Assembly: GCF_017254865.1 (NCBI RefSeq)
Contig: NZ_JAFKCV010000002.1
Span: 353,837-417,836, forward strand
Length of the DNA stretch: 64,000 nucleotides
Origin: Bowmanella dokdonensis
GTDB taxonomy: Bacteria; Pseudomonadota; Gammaproteobacteria; Enterobacterales; Alteromonadaceae
Reading direction: 5' to 3'
The position numbers were made by a program, and so were the translations under genes. How positions within the stretch are numbered: position 1 is the first letter of the stretch; the number at the start of each line of letters is the position of its first letter. Of this stretch, positions 1 through 7,753 are shown piece by piece. The notes under the pieces were generated by a model that ran no database searches, was not told the origin of the DNA, and was given only the letters and a program-made list of their open reading frames with translations.

Positions 1-71
1 GAAGGGCTGGACAGCAGTAGCAGCAGCCCGGTGAGCATTTTTCCAAATTTACATTCCACAGGTCGAGTCAT
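1..71 (-). CDS. Partial secreted or membrane protein, N-terminus only
   Basis: A minus-strand frame opens with ATG at 71-69 and runs off the left edge of the window. It reads MTRPVECKFGKMLTGLLLLL followed by SSP, which looks like a signal peptide: a short basic start followed by a run of leucines. A second ATG at 38-36 would give a shorter start just before the hydrophobic core. Only about 23 residues are present, so nothing can be said about function. The 72-322 stretch between it and the M23 gene carries no convincing gene. Confidence 0.35.
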   Translation of the reverse strand, partial: MTRPVECKFGKMLTGLLLLLSSP

Positions 72-322
72 GCCCCTGCCATCCTTTTATCACCCATTAT
101 CAACTATTACATGCAATACCAGACAGGGCAGGTTAACGGCACCCGCCTGTTGCAGGAAGTGTCGCAGCACGTATATGGTCTTAAAAACAATACGTTAACA
201 ATGGATCAAGTCTAGTCGACTCTGCTAACTAAGATAGTTACATCAAAGGAGGAAGGGCATGCCCGGCTTTGATCGGGGCCTGAAAAGGTATGGCGGAATA
301 TGCCAGGAGACCCGGACCGATA

Positions 323-1174
323 TCAGTCTGAACTTCGCTGAGGGACAAGGAGTTGCGGATCTATACGTTCAGAAAACCAGTTAATCCGCCAGTCAAGGTG
401 CGGTCCGGTCACCCGGCCCGTATTGCCCATCTCGGCAATCTTCTCCCCCTGTCTGACTTCTTCCCCTTCCCGGACAAAACTTTTCGACAGATGGATAAAA
501 GTGGAAGACACCCCGTGGCCATGGTCGATTATCAGGGTTCCTCCCGAGTAATACATATCGGGCTGATAAAGGGTGACGATGCCATCCGCCGGCGCCACCA
601 CAGGGGTGCCGACAGGTCCTGCCACATCCAGGCCGAAATGGGGTCGCTTAGGCACGCCGTTGAACACCCGTTGACTACCGTACACGCCGGAAACCGGTCC
701 TTCAGCAGGCCAGATAAAGGACTGCAGGAAATCAAGCCTGTCGCTGTCGGTGGCCCTGGCAGCGGCAATCTGTTGGTTGTCGTTACGAATGCGGGTTAGC
801 ACCTCATCGGGAGGCGAAACATATTTTTGTTCCACCCCTTCTACGCGCTGCACAGAATACTCACGGCTGCTCAGTACGATAGGATGCTCCTGGGTATGCG
901 GCCCCCTTTTTACGCTGAGCCTGTGTTCAAGCTTTGCATCACGGCCAAAACCGATAACAAAATGACCTTGCGGTGAGACCTTTACCGGCTGATCATCCAT
1001 CATCACCTCACTGCCCGGTTCCACTTTCCCTCTGATCAAGGCGCCCTGGGTAAGGGGACCTTGTAATTCCAGAGCAGCGGCTTGGGTGCTTAGCAGCAAG
1101 AGCCCACACAGCCATCCAGTGCAGCGAAAGATTAGATTATGAGCACCAGCGGAGGCAGAAATTTTTCCAGACAA
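323..1174 (-). CDS. M23 family metallopeptidase (LytM/peptidoglycan hydrolase), secreted
   Basis: Probable periplasmic zinc endopeptidase that cleaves peptidoglycan cross-links, or a LytM regulator. The C-terminal half has the M23 landmarks: HFGLDV (HxxxD-type first zinc ligands), a TPVVAPADGIV strand, LIIDHGHGVSSTFIHL with the HxH pair, and the end motif GPHLDWRI. A leucine-rich signal-like segment ending in TQAAALE precedes the mature part. The frame stays open to an ATG at 1438, but that extension crosses an inverted-repeat element (1118-1459) and is not protein-like. I place the start at a TTG (1174-1172). The native start may have been displaced by that element, so the 5' end is uncertain. 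It follows the PTPS gene on the same strand. Lost catalytic residues are not evident. Confidence 0.8.
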   Translation of the reverse strand: MSGKISASAGAHNLIFRCTGWLCGLLLLSTQAAALELQGPLTQGALIRGKVEPGSEVMMDDQPVKVSPQGHFVIGFGRDAKLEHRLSVKRGPHTQEHPIVLSSREYSVQRVEGVEQKYVSPPDEVLTRIRNDNQQIAAARATDSDRLDFLQSFIWPAEGPVSGVYGSQRVFNGVPKRPHFGLDVAGPVGTPVVAPADGIVTLYQPDMYYSGGTLIIDHGHGVSSTFIHLSKSFVREGEEVRQGEKIAEMGNTGRVTGPHLDWRINWFSERIDPQLLVPQRSSD

Positions 1175-1459
1175 TCCAGGTCTTTTCACGGGTTTAGTGG
1201 TGCTAAATCCAGAAAAGCCTGAGGCAGTCTGGGGAAATTCCAGCCCTGCCCTTGGGGAGCCGCCTGACATCCGCCCATCCTGCGATTCGGCTGCTTGACA
1301 AAAACATTGGGAATGTTTGTTGAACAGCCGCAGGCTGGCCCAAAGAGCGTAGAGCAGGAAGTCCGGAGTAAAGATTGACAATATTCCAGCACAGCCGCGC
1401 CTTGGCTGAGCGGATTTAAGGCAGGCTCTGGTGGTCATAATCTAATCATTCGGTGCTCT
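1118..1459. repeat. MITE-like element bounded by 32-nt imperfect inverted repeats
   Basis: Positions 1118-1149 and 1428-1459 are inverted copies of each other, matching at 28 of 32 positions by eye. The shared core is GATTAGATTATGA, followed after one mismatch by CACCAG. About 278 bp of sequence without an obvious gene lies between. The right arm overlaps the stop codon (1458-1460) of the PTPS gene, and the left arm runs into the signal-peptide region of the M23 gene. No transposase is present, so a non-autonomous element or a very large hairpin are both possible. No target duplication is obvious. Confidence 0.5.
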
Positions 1460-2339
1460 ACGCATGGGCAATGGCTCCCTTGCCCACCCCTTCGAAAGCC
1501 AGCACCTTGAAACTGGCACCGGGTTGCATTTGCTTGTGCTGGTCGGCCATAAACTGGGCCAGACATTCGACGGTGGAATCCGTATCGATAATGTTACTTT
1601 CGGCTTTTGGGATCACCAGCTCAAACAGCCCCTGGGAGGATTCGTAGCTGAACAGATAATGTTCACTGAAGTCCTGCTGCCTGGCCTGCGCCGACAAATG
1701 CAGGTGCTGCTGGCCGACCAGATCTTCCCGGGTGCCTATATAGATATCCCGCCAACGCTCGGCCCAGTATTGCTCACAAGCGGGGTCGGCCTGCTCGTTT
1801 CTGTATACCTGTACCCTTGAACGGTGGCCGTGGGCGATACGCTGACAATTACCCTCGTGCTTTTTCAGGCCATGGGTATAGTGGTAATAAGGACCCTCAA
1901 TGACTTCTTCGCGCAGCATCAGAGTCAGTCCCTGCACATTCTCCGGTAGTTCTGTGGCAATAATGTCTTTAAGGTACTGGCTGACGGAAACCATGCTGAC
2001 TTCATCGGCATAGATAAAGGCGTAGGCCTCCGGCGGGCAATACAGATGGATGGAGCGCCCCTCCGGCCGCATAAAATCTACCGTCACCTGGTCGTTCTGC
2101 GAGTCGTGGTTTATCAGGCTGTAGGCATGTTCTGCCGGTACCAGCAGCTTATGATCCACATGCAGGTCGATAAGACGTTTAAGCTGCTTCTTAACCTTGG
2201 AAAAATCCAGCACCATACTCTCTTCATTGAGTCCGCCGTCGAGGATAACATCCACAATCCAGCTTTCCCCGACCATTCCACGACGGGGACAGAGGTAGGA
2301 AAAATCCATTACGGTCAAATCATTAACGAATAGTTGCAT
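1458..2339 (-). CDS. Tandem-domain 6-pyruvoyl-tetrahydropterin synthase/QueD-like protein
   Basis: A 293-residue protein, about twice the length of a single PTPS/QueD subunit. It consists of two PTPS-like units. The N-terminal unit has MVLDFSKVKKQLK and LHVDHKLL, matching the family's GMVxDF..LK and LDHxxLN motifs. Where the HGH zinc ligands should stand, however, it reads VGES. The C-terminal unit keeps HGHRSRVQV after a cysteine (GNCQRIAHGH) and the ESNIIDTDSTVECLA stretch, which resembles the PTaE motif. Family members catalyse 6-carboxytetrahydropterin or 6-pyruvoyltetrahydropterin formation in queuosine or pterin synthesis. Whether this fused form does so is inference. It lies between yejK (upstream) and the M23 peptidase, all on the minus strand. 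Confidence 0.75.
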   Translation of the reverse strand: MQLFVNDLTVMDFSYLCPRRGMVGESWIVDVILDGGLNEESMVLDFSKVKKQLKRLIDLHVDHKLLVPAEHAYSLINHDSQNDQVTVDFMRPEGRSIHLYCPPEAYAFIYADEVSMVSVSQYLKDIIATELPENVQGLTLMLREEVIEGPYYHYTHGLKKHEGNCQRIAHGHRSRVQVYRNEQADPACEQYWAERWRDIYIGTREDLVGQQHLHLSAQARQQDFSEHYLFSYESSQGLFELVIPKAESNIIDTDSTVECLAQFMADQHKQMQPGASFKVLAFEGVGKGAIAHA

Positions 2340-2423
2340 CAGGCTGGCACAAGTTGAAAGTCTGTCGGCATTATAAGGGGCGCGGGCGGCGGTTGTAAAA
2401 AAACCTCGCCCTGTTACGCCAAA

Positions 2424-3443
2424 TCAATCGGATTTGTTGTCTTTGAGCAGTTGATCCCTGAGGTTGGGCGGAATACCGCGAATAACCAGGGTATCGCTGC
2501 CCGCGTCGTAACGAATGCGATCACCGTATAGGCTGCGGTCAAAACTCAGGGTAACGCCGCCCCCCTGGCCACTGAACTTGCTCAAGCCTTTGAGAGAAGC
2601 CCTGTCGGCCTGGAAAGCGTCTTCTAACGGGCTGTCAGTCTGTTCCGCTTTGACAAAGTCGTAGAAGGTGCGACTTTCCTCTGCCGGCAAGCGTCCGGAC
2701 AGTTCCCTGACACTGATATCTTCGCCGCTGTCGAGCTTTTCCTTGTAATAATCGGCCACGGCCTGTCGGCTCTGCTGTTTTTCCTGGGGATCCAGTTGCT
2801 CCGCAGCCAGGTACTCATCCACCGACGCTACCAGTTGTTTGTTTTGCTGTTTGATATCCACCAGTTCATTGCAGCCGAGGAAACTGAGGAAAAAGTCTGA
2901 CACCTTACGTCCGGCCCGCCCCTTGATAAAGCTGACATAGCGCTGCTTGTCGGCATTGACGCGCATTTCTGTGAGGTCCACCCTGGCCGCCAGTTGCATC
3001 CTGGCCAGGTCCAGGTGATCGGAATAGTTGAGCTCCAGGTCCTGATTAATCTCCACGTGCTCCTTCGTGTTGACGACGGCCATCAACAGGTAATCAGTCG
3101 CCAGAAACTGATAGCGGGAAAAGATCACAAAACCGGTCTCAAGGGTGGCAAAGTCCATCAGGGTCTTTTTCAGCAACTCGGCACTCTGCACGCTGAAAGC
3201 GTGGAAGTCGCCCCCTTCCTGTATCAGGGCACTGAGCAATCCGGCAAATTGAGGATGCTCGGCATCATCCAGGCCGCCCACCCCCTTGCCAAGCTTGGCG
3301 TTATAACTGTGATGCAGTTGCAGGGCTAGTTCCTCAATCTGCACACTGATATCGAAACAGCCCTTACGGGGTATCAATACCAGCTCCTGCTCCTGATTGA
3401 TCCTGAGTTGATGGACGACAAAATTTTCTATTACGGCACTCAT
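2424..3443 (-). CDS. yejK: Nucleoid-associated protein YejK/NdpA
   Basis: A 339-residue protein matching the YejK (NdpA) family in length and pattern. It has the N-terminal VIENFVVHQLRINQEQEL stretch, a central FLGCNEL segment and a C-terminal ALKGLSKF-like and GDRIRYD region. YejK binds the nucleoid and interacts with topoisomerases in other gammaproteobacteria. It is divergent from yejL across 166 bp, which must hold both promoters. This arrangement is standard for the yejK/yejL/yejM locus. The ATG at 3443 is supported by family length. Confidence 0.92.
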   Translation of the reverse strand: MSAVIENFVVHQLRINQEQELVLIPRKGCFDISVQIEELALQLHHSYNAKLGKGVGGLDDAEHPQFAGLLSALIQEGGDFHAFSVQSAELLKKTLMDFATLETGFVIFSRYQFLATDYLLMAVVNTKEHVEINQDLELNYSDHLDLARMQLAARVDLTEMRVNADKQRYVSFIKGRAGRKVSDFFLSFLGCNELVDIKQQNKQLVASVDEYLAAEQLDPQEKQQSRQAVADYYKEKLDSGEDISVRELSGRLPAEESRTFYDFVKAEQTDSPLEDAFQADRASLKGLSKFSGQGGGVTLSFDRSLYGDRIRYDAGSDTLVIRGIPPNLRDQLLKDNKSD

Positions 3444-3609
3444 GGTAAGAACTTGCTCCTGGCTGGGTCTGCACAGCGGCTCAGCGGGGGTGACTCAGGT
3501 GGCTTGACCGATCTGGCGTCACTAAGTTGTTATTATTTAACCTGTTGTCATGGCGGTAGACGAGACGGATTGGTAAACTTGGCTCCAGAAACCATTGCAG
3601 AATGAAGAC

Positions 3610-3840
3610 ATGCCACAAAAGTCCAAATATTCAGACGAACAGTTCAACCAACTCACCCATGACCTGATAAGCGTACTGGAGAAGCACCAGGCCGATCGGG
3701 ATCTGTCCCTGATGGCGCTGGGTAATCTGATTACCAACCTGTTCAATCATCAGGTGGCGCCGGCCAATCGCCTGGCAATGGCCGAGCAATTCACCACTAT
3801 ATTGCTCAAAAGCATCAACAGCCCAAAACAACAGCATTAG
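3610..3840 (+). CDS. yejL: YejL family protein (DUF1414)
   Basis: A 76-residue protein, MPQKSKYSDEQFNQLTHDLI at the N-terminus, which is the conserved opening of YejL. LSLMALGNLITNLFNHQVAP also fits the family. The frame is open from a TTG at 3595, but the ATG at 3610 matches the family start. Function is unknown. It sits 11 bp upstream of the YejM-like gene and is almost certainly co-transcribed with it. Confidence 0.9.
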   Translation: MPQKSKYSDEQFNQLTHDLISVLEKHQADRDLSLMALGNLITNLFNHQVAPANRLAMAEQFTTILLKSINSPKQQH

Positions 3841-3851
3841 AAAAACGACGT

Positions 3852-5390
3852 ATGATACTTGGTGATACCCCCAGAAGGCAACGTGTGACCAAACTGGTCA
3901 GTTGGGGCCATTGGTTTGCCCTTTGCAATATCCTGGTTGCCATCGTGATTGCCTCCATTTACGTATTCAATTCCCGTATGCCGGAAACGGCGCTGGGATT
4001 GCTCTACCTGTTTACCAACTGGTTCAGCCATATCGCCTTTTTGACCTTTATGGGCTTTATCCTGTTGATCCTGCCCCTGTGCTACCTGGTGCCCAACGTC
4101 AAGATGGTCAAAGGGATCAGTTCGGTAGTGGCAGCCGTGAGTCTGGCCCTGCTGGCTTTCGATGCCTTGCTGTACAATAAGCACGGCCTGCATCTGAGCC
4201 TGGGGTCGGCGGAAGTTATCCGCAATGAAACCCGCAGCGCCATGGCCAATTTCAGTTGGCAACAGTGGAGCTTCCTCGGCCTGCTGTTCCTGGTCTGGCT
4301 GTCTTTCCAATTGATGATGGCCAATGCCCTGTGGAAACGCCTGGAGCGCTTCCAGAAGCAAAAAGTCGGCTTACCTATCCTGAGCTTCTTCGTGCTCAGT
4401 TTTATCAGCAGTCATGGCAGCCATATCTGGGCAGATGCCAACCTTTATCAGCCCATTATCAAGCAGGACGATATGTTCCCTTTGTCTTATCCGGCTACCG
4501 CCAAAACCCTGATGTCCAAGTACGGCCTGCTGGATATCCAGAGCTATCAGCGGCGCAAAGAGTTACAACTGGACAGCCAGTTCAGGGCCGCCAACTATCC
4601 GGCCGCACCGGTTTACTGCGGCATTAACGAAAGTACCAGCCTGGTGTTGCTCATCGGTCTTGAGGCCAAACAGCTCGGCCATCTGGGGTCAGCCCTGGGC
4701 CTGAAGGCTCATCCCCGCCATTTCGATATTGCCGCCGATCAGCAGGATGGTAAATTTTCGATTCTGTACGGCCTGCCATCTTTGTACCAGAGTGCGCTGG
4801 AAGACCGCCGCCCTGTGCCGCTGGATCTGGCCCAAAAGCTTGGCCTGCCCACTTTGCTCTACTCAGCACAGCCACTCTCATCTGGCGTACGGAATTTGCA
4901 GGTTGAATGGTCGGAATTCACCCAGGTCCTGAGTCAGCCAGGCCCCAAACTGGCTATCGGCTTTGTCACCGAAGAGCAGATGAATCTGCTGCTGGCGGGC
5001 AATCTGCACCGCAACAGCCAATTGATATTAACGCAGATGCGCCCCAATCAGCGGGTAGGGTTGTATAGCAATATTTCACAGTCCCTGTCAGCGGCCGTAT
5101 CCAGCCATGAGGATCTGCTGCCGACCCTGATGGGCGTGCTGGGCTGCAGTGCCCCGCCACAGAACTACAGTACCGGGCAATCGCTGTTGGATATTCAGCG
5201 TAGCTGGCTGATCAGTAACAGTAACGGCAAGCTTATATTGCTGGATGAACAGCGTCGCGTTGAAGTGGATTCACAGGGCAACTATAAGGTTTACGATCTG
5301 ATCAGTGGCGATGAACTGGCCGAGGAACTGAATATGAGCCGCCTCAGCCAGGGGGTCAAACACCTGAGTCGATTTGCCGCTCAACCCTGA
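3852..5390 (+). CDS. yejM: YejM/PbgA-like inner-membrane protein with reduced periplasmic domain
   Basis: A 512-residue protein with about five N-terminal membrane helices (roughly residues 18-190, DUF3413), then a periplasmic domain related to sulfatases. In enterobacteria YejM/PbgA/LapC senses periplasmic LPS and controls LpxC turnover. It is clearly shorter than the roughly 586 residues of E. coli YejM. The strand that normally carries the metal-site Asp (LLVVLDGLR in YejM) reads SLVLLIGLEAKQL here. The FSLFYGLP segment is kept as FSILYGLPSLYQ. A hydrolase activity is therefore unlikely, and a sensing or binding role fits better. It follows yejL by 11 bp, and its 3' end overlaps convergent gmhB by 10 bp. 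The function assignment is by homology and synteny. Confidence 0.85.
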   Translation: MILGDTPRRQRVTKLVSWGHWFALCNILVAIVIASIYVFNSRMPETALGLLYLFTNWFSHIAFLTFMGFILLILPLCYLVPNVKMVKGISSVVAAVSLALLAFDALLYNKHGLHLSLGSAEVIRNETRSAMANFSWQQWSFLGLLFLVWLSFQLMMANALWKRLERFQKQKVGLPILSFFVLSFISSHGSHIWADANLYQPIIKQDDMFPLSYPATAKTLMSKYGLLDIQSYQRRKELQLDSQFRAANYPAAPVYCGINESTSLVLLIGLEAKQLGHLGSALGLKAHPRHFDIAADQQDGKFSILYGLPSLYQSALEDRRPVPLDLAQKLGLPTLLYSAQPLSSGVRNLQVEWSEFTQVLSQPGPKLAIGFVTEEQMNLLLAGNLHRNSQLILTQMRPNQRVGLYSNISQSLSAAVSSHEDLLPTLMGVLGCSAPPQNYSTGQSLLDIQRSWLISNSNGKLILLDEQRRVEVDSQGNYKVYDLISGDELAEELNMSRLSQGVKHLSRFAAQP

Positions 5391-5920
5391 AGCCGGTTGG
5401 CAAGTTGTGACAAGGACGAGATGGCGATGCTTCCTTTTGGCACCTCGCATCCCTTTTTGTGAACAAGAAAATAGCGGGTCGGCACCCCTGCCCGCTCCGC
5501 CGCCTGCATATCGGACACTTTGTCCCCTACCATTACGGACCACGAGAGCTCAATATTCAGTTCACTTGCCGCTTGAAGCAGCATACCAGGGGCCGGTTTA
5601 CGACAATCACAGTCTTTTAGGTAGCCGTTCCTGGCTGAACTTGGGTGGTGTGGACAGAAATACACTCCGGCCAGCGGTGCTCCTTCTTCCTCAAATTGCA
5701 GTTTCATCCAGTCAGTCAGCCGGGCGAATTGTTCCTCGTCATAATAACCCCGGCCAATACCCGACTGATTGGTGACCACGACCAACAAGTAACCCGCCTG
5801 GTGGTACGCCCGGCAAAGGTTAAAGATGCCGTCCACAAATTCAAATTGCTCAGGCCTGCTGACATAGCCGTGATCCAGGTTTATGACCCCGTCCCGGTCG
5901 AGAAATAATGCCTTATTCAT
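5381..5920 (-). CDS. gmhB: D-glycero-beta-D-manno-heptose-1,7-bisphosphate 7-phosphatase
   Basis: A 179-residue HAD phosphatase of the GmhB type. It removes the C7 phosphate in ADP-heptose synthesis for the LPS inner core. The catalytic DxD is FLDRDGVIN (Asp8 and Asp10), followed by VVVTNQSGIGRG (Thr motif II) and GDKVSDMQAA (motif III/IV). The family's zinc loop is present with Cys89, His91, Cys104 and Cys106 (CPHHP ... CDCRKP). The length is typical. It converges on the YejM-like gene with a 10-bp overlap of 3' ends. Confidence 0.95.
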   Translation of the reverse strand: MNKALFLDRDGVINLDHGYVSRPEQFEFVDGIFNLCRAYHQAGYLLVVVTNQSGIGRGYYDEEQFARLTDWMKLQFEEEGAPLAGVYFCPHHPSSARNGYLKDCDCRKPAPGMLLQAASELNIELSWSVMVGDKVSDMQAAERAGVPTRYFLVHKKGCEVPKGSIAISSLSQLANRLQG

Positions 5921-6006
5921 TTACAGCTGTACCAGTAAAGACAGGAAGGACAAGGAGAATATCAGATTTCCCCCTGGCCGGGTGCCCTGTGCAGCACTGA
6001 GCCTTG

Positions 6007-6759
6007 TCAGACCCGGGTGCCACCATCGATTTCCAGCACCCTGCCGGTAAAATAGTCGTTTTCAAAGATAAACCTAGCTGCATGGGCGATTTCCGCTGGG
6101 TCGGCGAGGCGACGCAGGGGAACAGTGCTGAGGAATCGCTCTCGCATTTCAGGGCGCATCTGCGCGGCCATCGCGGTTTCCACAAGCCCGGGTGCAATAC
6201 AACCGGTACGGATGCCGAACCTGGCCAGTTCCTTGGCCCAGGTGACTGTTAAGGAGGATACTGCCGCCTTGGAGGCCGAGTAGTTGCTCTGCCCTGCATT
6301 ACCGGCCCTGGATACCGACGCCAGGTTGATAATCACCCCTTCACTGCCGGTCTGCACCATTTGACTGGCCGCCTCACGGCCACAGAGGAAGGAGCCGGTG
6401 AGGTTCACATCAAGCACCGAACGGAACTGCTCCAGGGACATCTTATCCACCACCTTACCCTCCTTGACCTTGAGCAGCATGCCGTCACGCATAATGCCGG
6501 CGCTGTTGATCAGACCATGCAAGGCGCCAAACTGCTCGGCAATCCGGGCAAAAGTTTGCTCGACACCGGCTTCATCCGTCACATCCAGCACGAAACCACT
6601 GGCTTTTCCTCCAAGGTTCTGGACGGCTTGGTTCACGCCCTCTTCCTGGCGATCCAATACGGCGACCCTGGCACCCGCCTCAACAAATAACTGGGCCATG
6701 GCGAAACCCAGCCCCTGGGCCGCGCCGGTAATGGCAATGACTTTATCTTCTAGCTGCAT
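6007..6759 (-). CDS. Short-chain dehydrogenase/reductase of the branched-chain degradation operon
   Basis: A 250-residue classical SDR. It has the Rossmann motif TGAAQGLG (residues 11-18), NSAG, the catalytic Ser in NLASVSR, the YSASK tetrad and the C-terminal EIDGGTRV. It resembles FabG but is the last gene of the valine/isoleucine degradation operon. In related Shewanella operons an SDR at this place (named IvdG there) is assigned as a 3-hydroxy-2-methylbutyryl-CoA dehydrogenase. That is the likely role here, by position rather than by any sequence feature. The ATG at 6759 has a purine-rich ribosome site just upstream. Confidence 0.8.
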   Translation of the reverse strand: MQLEDKVIAITGAAQGLGFAMAQLFVEAGARVAVLDRQEEGVNQAVQNLGGKASGFVLDVTDEAGVEQTFARIAEQFGALHGLINSAGIMRDGMLLKVKEGKVVDKMSLEQFRSVLDVNLTGSFLCGREAASQMVQTGSEGVIINLASVSRAGNAGQSNYSASKAAVSSLTVTWAKELARFGIRTGCIAPGLVETAMAAQMRPEMRERFLSTVPLRRLADPAEIAHAARFIFENDYFTGRVLEIDGGTRV

Positions 6760-6832
6760 AATCTTTCCGTCTTCCTAATTCGTCATCTGTGGCGCATCAG
6801 TGGTTCACCTGCCACTGGTTTGTCGTCACTTC

Positions 6833-7726
6833 TTATTGCTTGTCATTCTTCACAAACATCTCAAAGATGCTGGAAAAGTCCTGCTTCCCGTAACCCTTAA
6901 GGCTATGGATGGCATACAGACTCTGAGCCATGGATCCCATGGGGGTGGAAGAGTGGCTCTTCAGGGCGGTCTCAAGGGCCAGCCCCAGATCCTTACGCAT
7001 CAGATCCACCATAAAGCCGCCCTGATAGCCGTTGCTGGAGGGCACAGACTCCATTACCCCCGGACAGGGATTGTATTTCTGCAATGTCCAGTTGCAGCCG
7101 GAGCTTTGCAGCATGATTTCGGACAACACTTTAGGATCAAGACCATTATCGATGCCCAGCTTCAGCGCTTCACTGGTGCCGGCCATCAGTACCGAGAGCA
7201 GCATATTGTTGCAGATCTTGGCGATCTGGCCGGCGCCATGCTCCCCGGCATGGAAAATATTCTTGCCCATTGCCTCCAGTACCGGCCTGGCGTGGGCAAA
7301 CTGACTGTCGCTTCCCCCCACAATAAAGGTCAGGGTGCCGGCTTTAGCTCCGGCCACCCCGCCTGACACCGGCGCGTCAACAAACTCGATGTTCTTTTCT
7401 GCCAGCCCCCTGCCCACCTGCCTGGCACTGTCGGCATCGATGGTGCTGGAGTCAATGACCAGGCTGTTGGCATTCAATACATCCCTCAAGCCATACTCGC
7501 CCAGATAGAGTTCGCGGACATGTTTTCCGGCCGGCAGCATGGACACCACAACTTCAGCATCTTTTGCCGCAACGGCTGCAGAGGCGGCTGCCTTGGCACC
7601 TTCGCCCTCCAGGCTGTCCATATTGGCCCGGACCAGATCGAACACTGTTACCTGATGACCCGCCTTGAGCAGATTGGCGGCCATGGGTCCGCCCATATTA
7701 CCTAAACCGATAAATGCGATTTGCAT
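6833..7726 (-). CDS. mmsB: 3-hydroxyisobutyrate dehydrogenase
   Basis: A 297-residue member of the beta-hydroxyacid dehydrogenase family. It oxidises 3-hydroxyisobutyrate to methylmalonate semialdehyde with NAD+ in valine breakdown. The N-terminal IGLGNMGGPMAANLLKAG is the NAD-binding motif, followed by FVDAPVSGGVAGA (substrate loop), the GHxGxGQ-like GEHGAGQIAKICNN with the catalytic Lys, and KDLGLAL near the C-terminus. It lies between the 3-hydroxyisobutyryl-CoA hydrolase gene upstream and the SDR downstream, matching the pathway. Spacing to the upstream gene is 27 bp. Confidence 0.95.
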   Translation of the reverse strand: MQIAFIGLGNMGGPMAANLLKAGHQVTVFDLVRANMDSLEGEGAKAAASAAVAAKDAEVVVSMLPAGKHVRELYLGEYGLRDVLNANSLVIDSSTIDADSARQVGRGLAEKNIEFVDAPVSGGVAGAKAGTLTFIVGGSDSQFAHARPVLEAMGKNIFHAGEHGAGQIAKICNNMLLSVLMAGTSEALKLGIDNGLDPKVLSEIMLQSSGCNWTLQKYNPCPGVMESVPSSNGYQGGFMVDLMRKDLGLALETALKSHSSTPMGSMAQSLYAIHSLKGYGKQDFSSIFEMFVKNDKQ

Positions 7727-7753
7727 AAACCTCTCCTTATAATTCTTTTAGGG

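Noticed and set aside
259-384. Small plus-strand frame beginning at an ATG after a strong AAAGGAGGAA
   Set aside because: 43 codons, no recognisable protein, and its second half lies over the coding end of the M23 gene. The purine run is probably chance.
1175-1438. N-terminal extension of the M23 frame
   Set aside because: It crosses the inverted-repeat element and lacks a signal peptide until residue 102. It reads like non-coding sequence.
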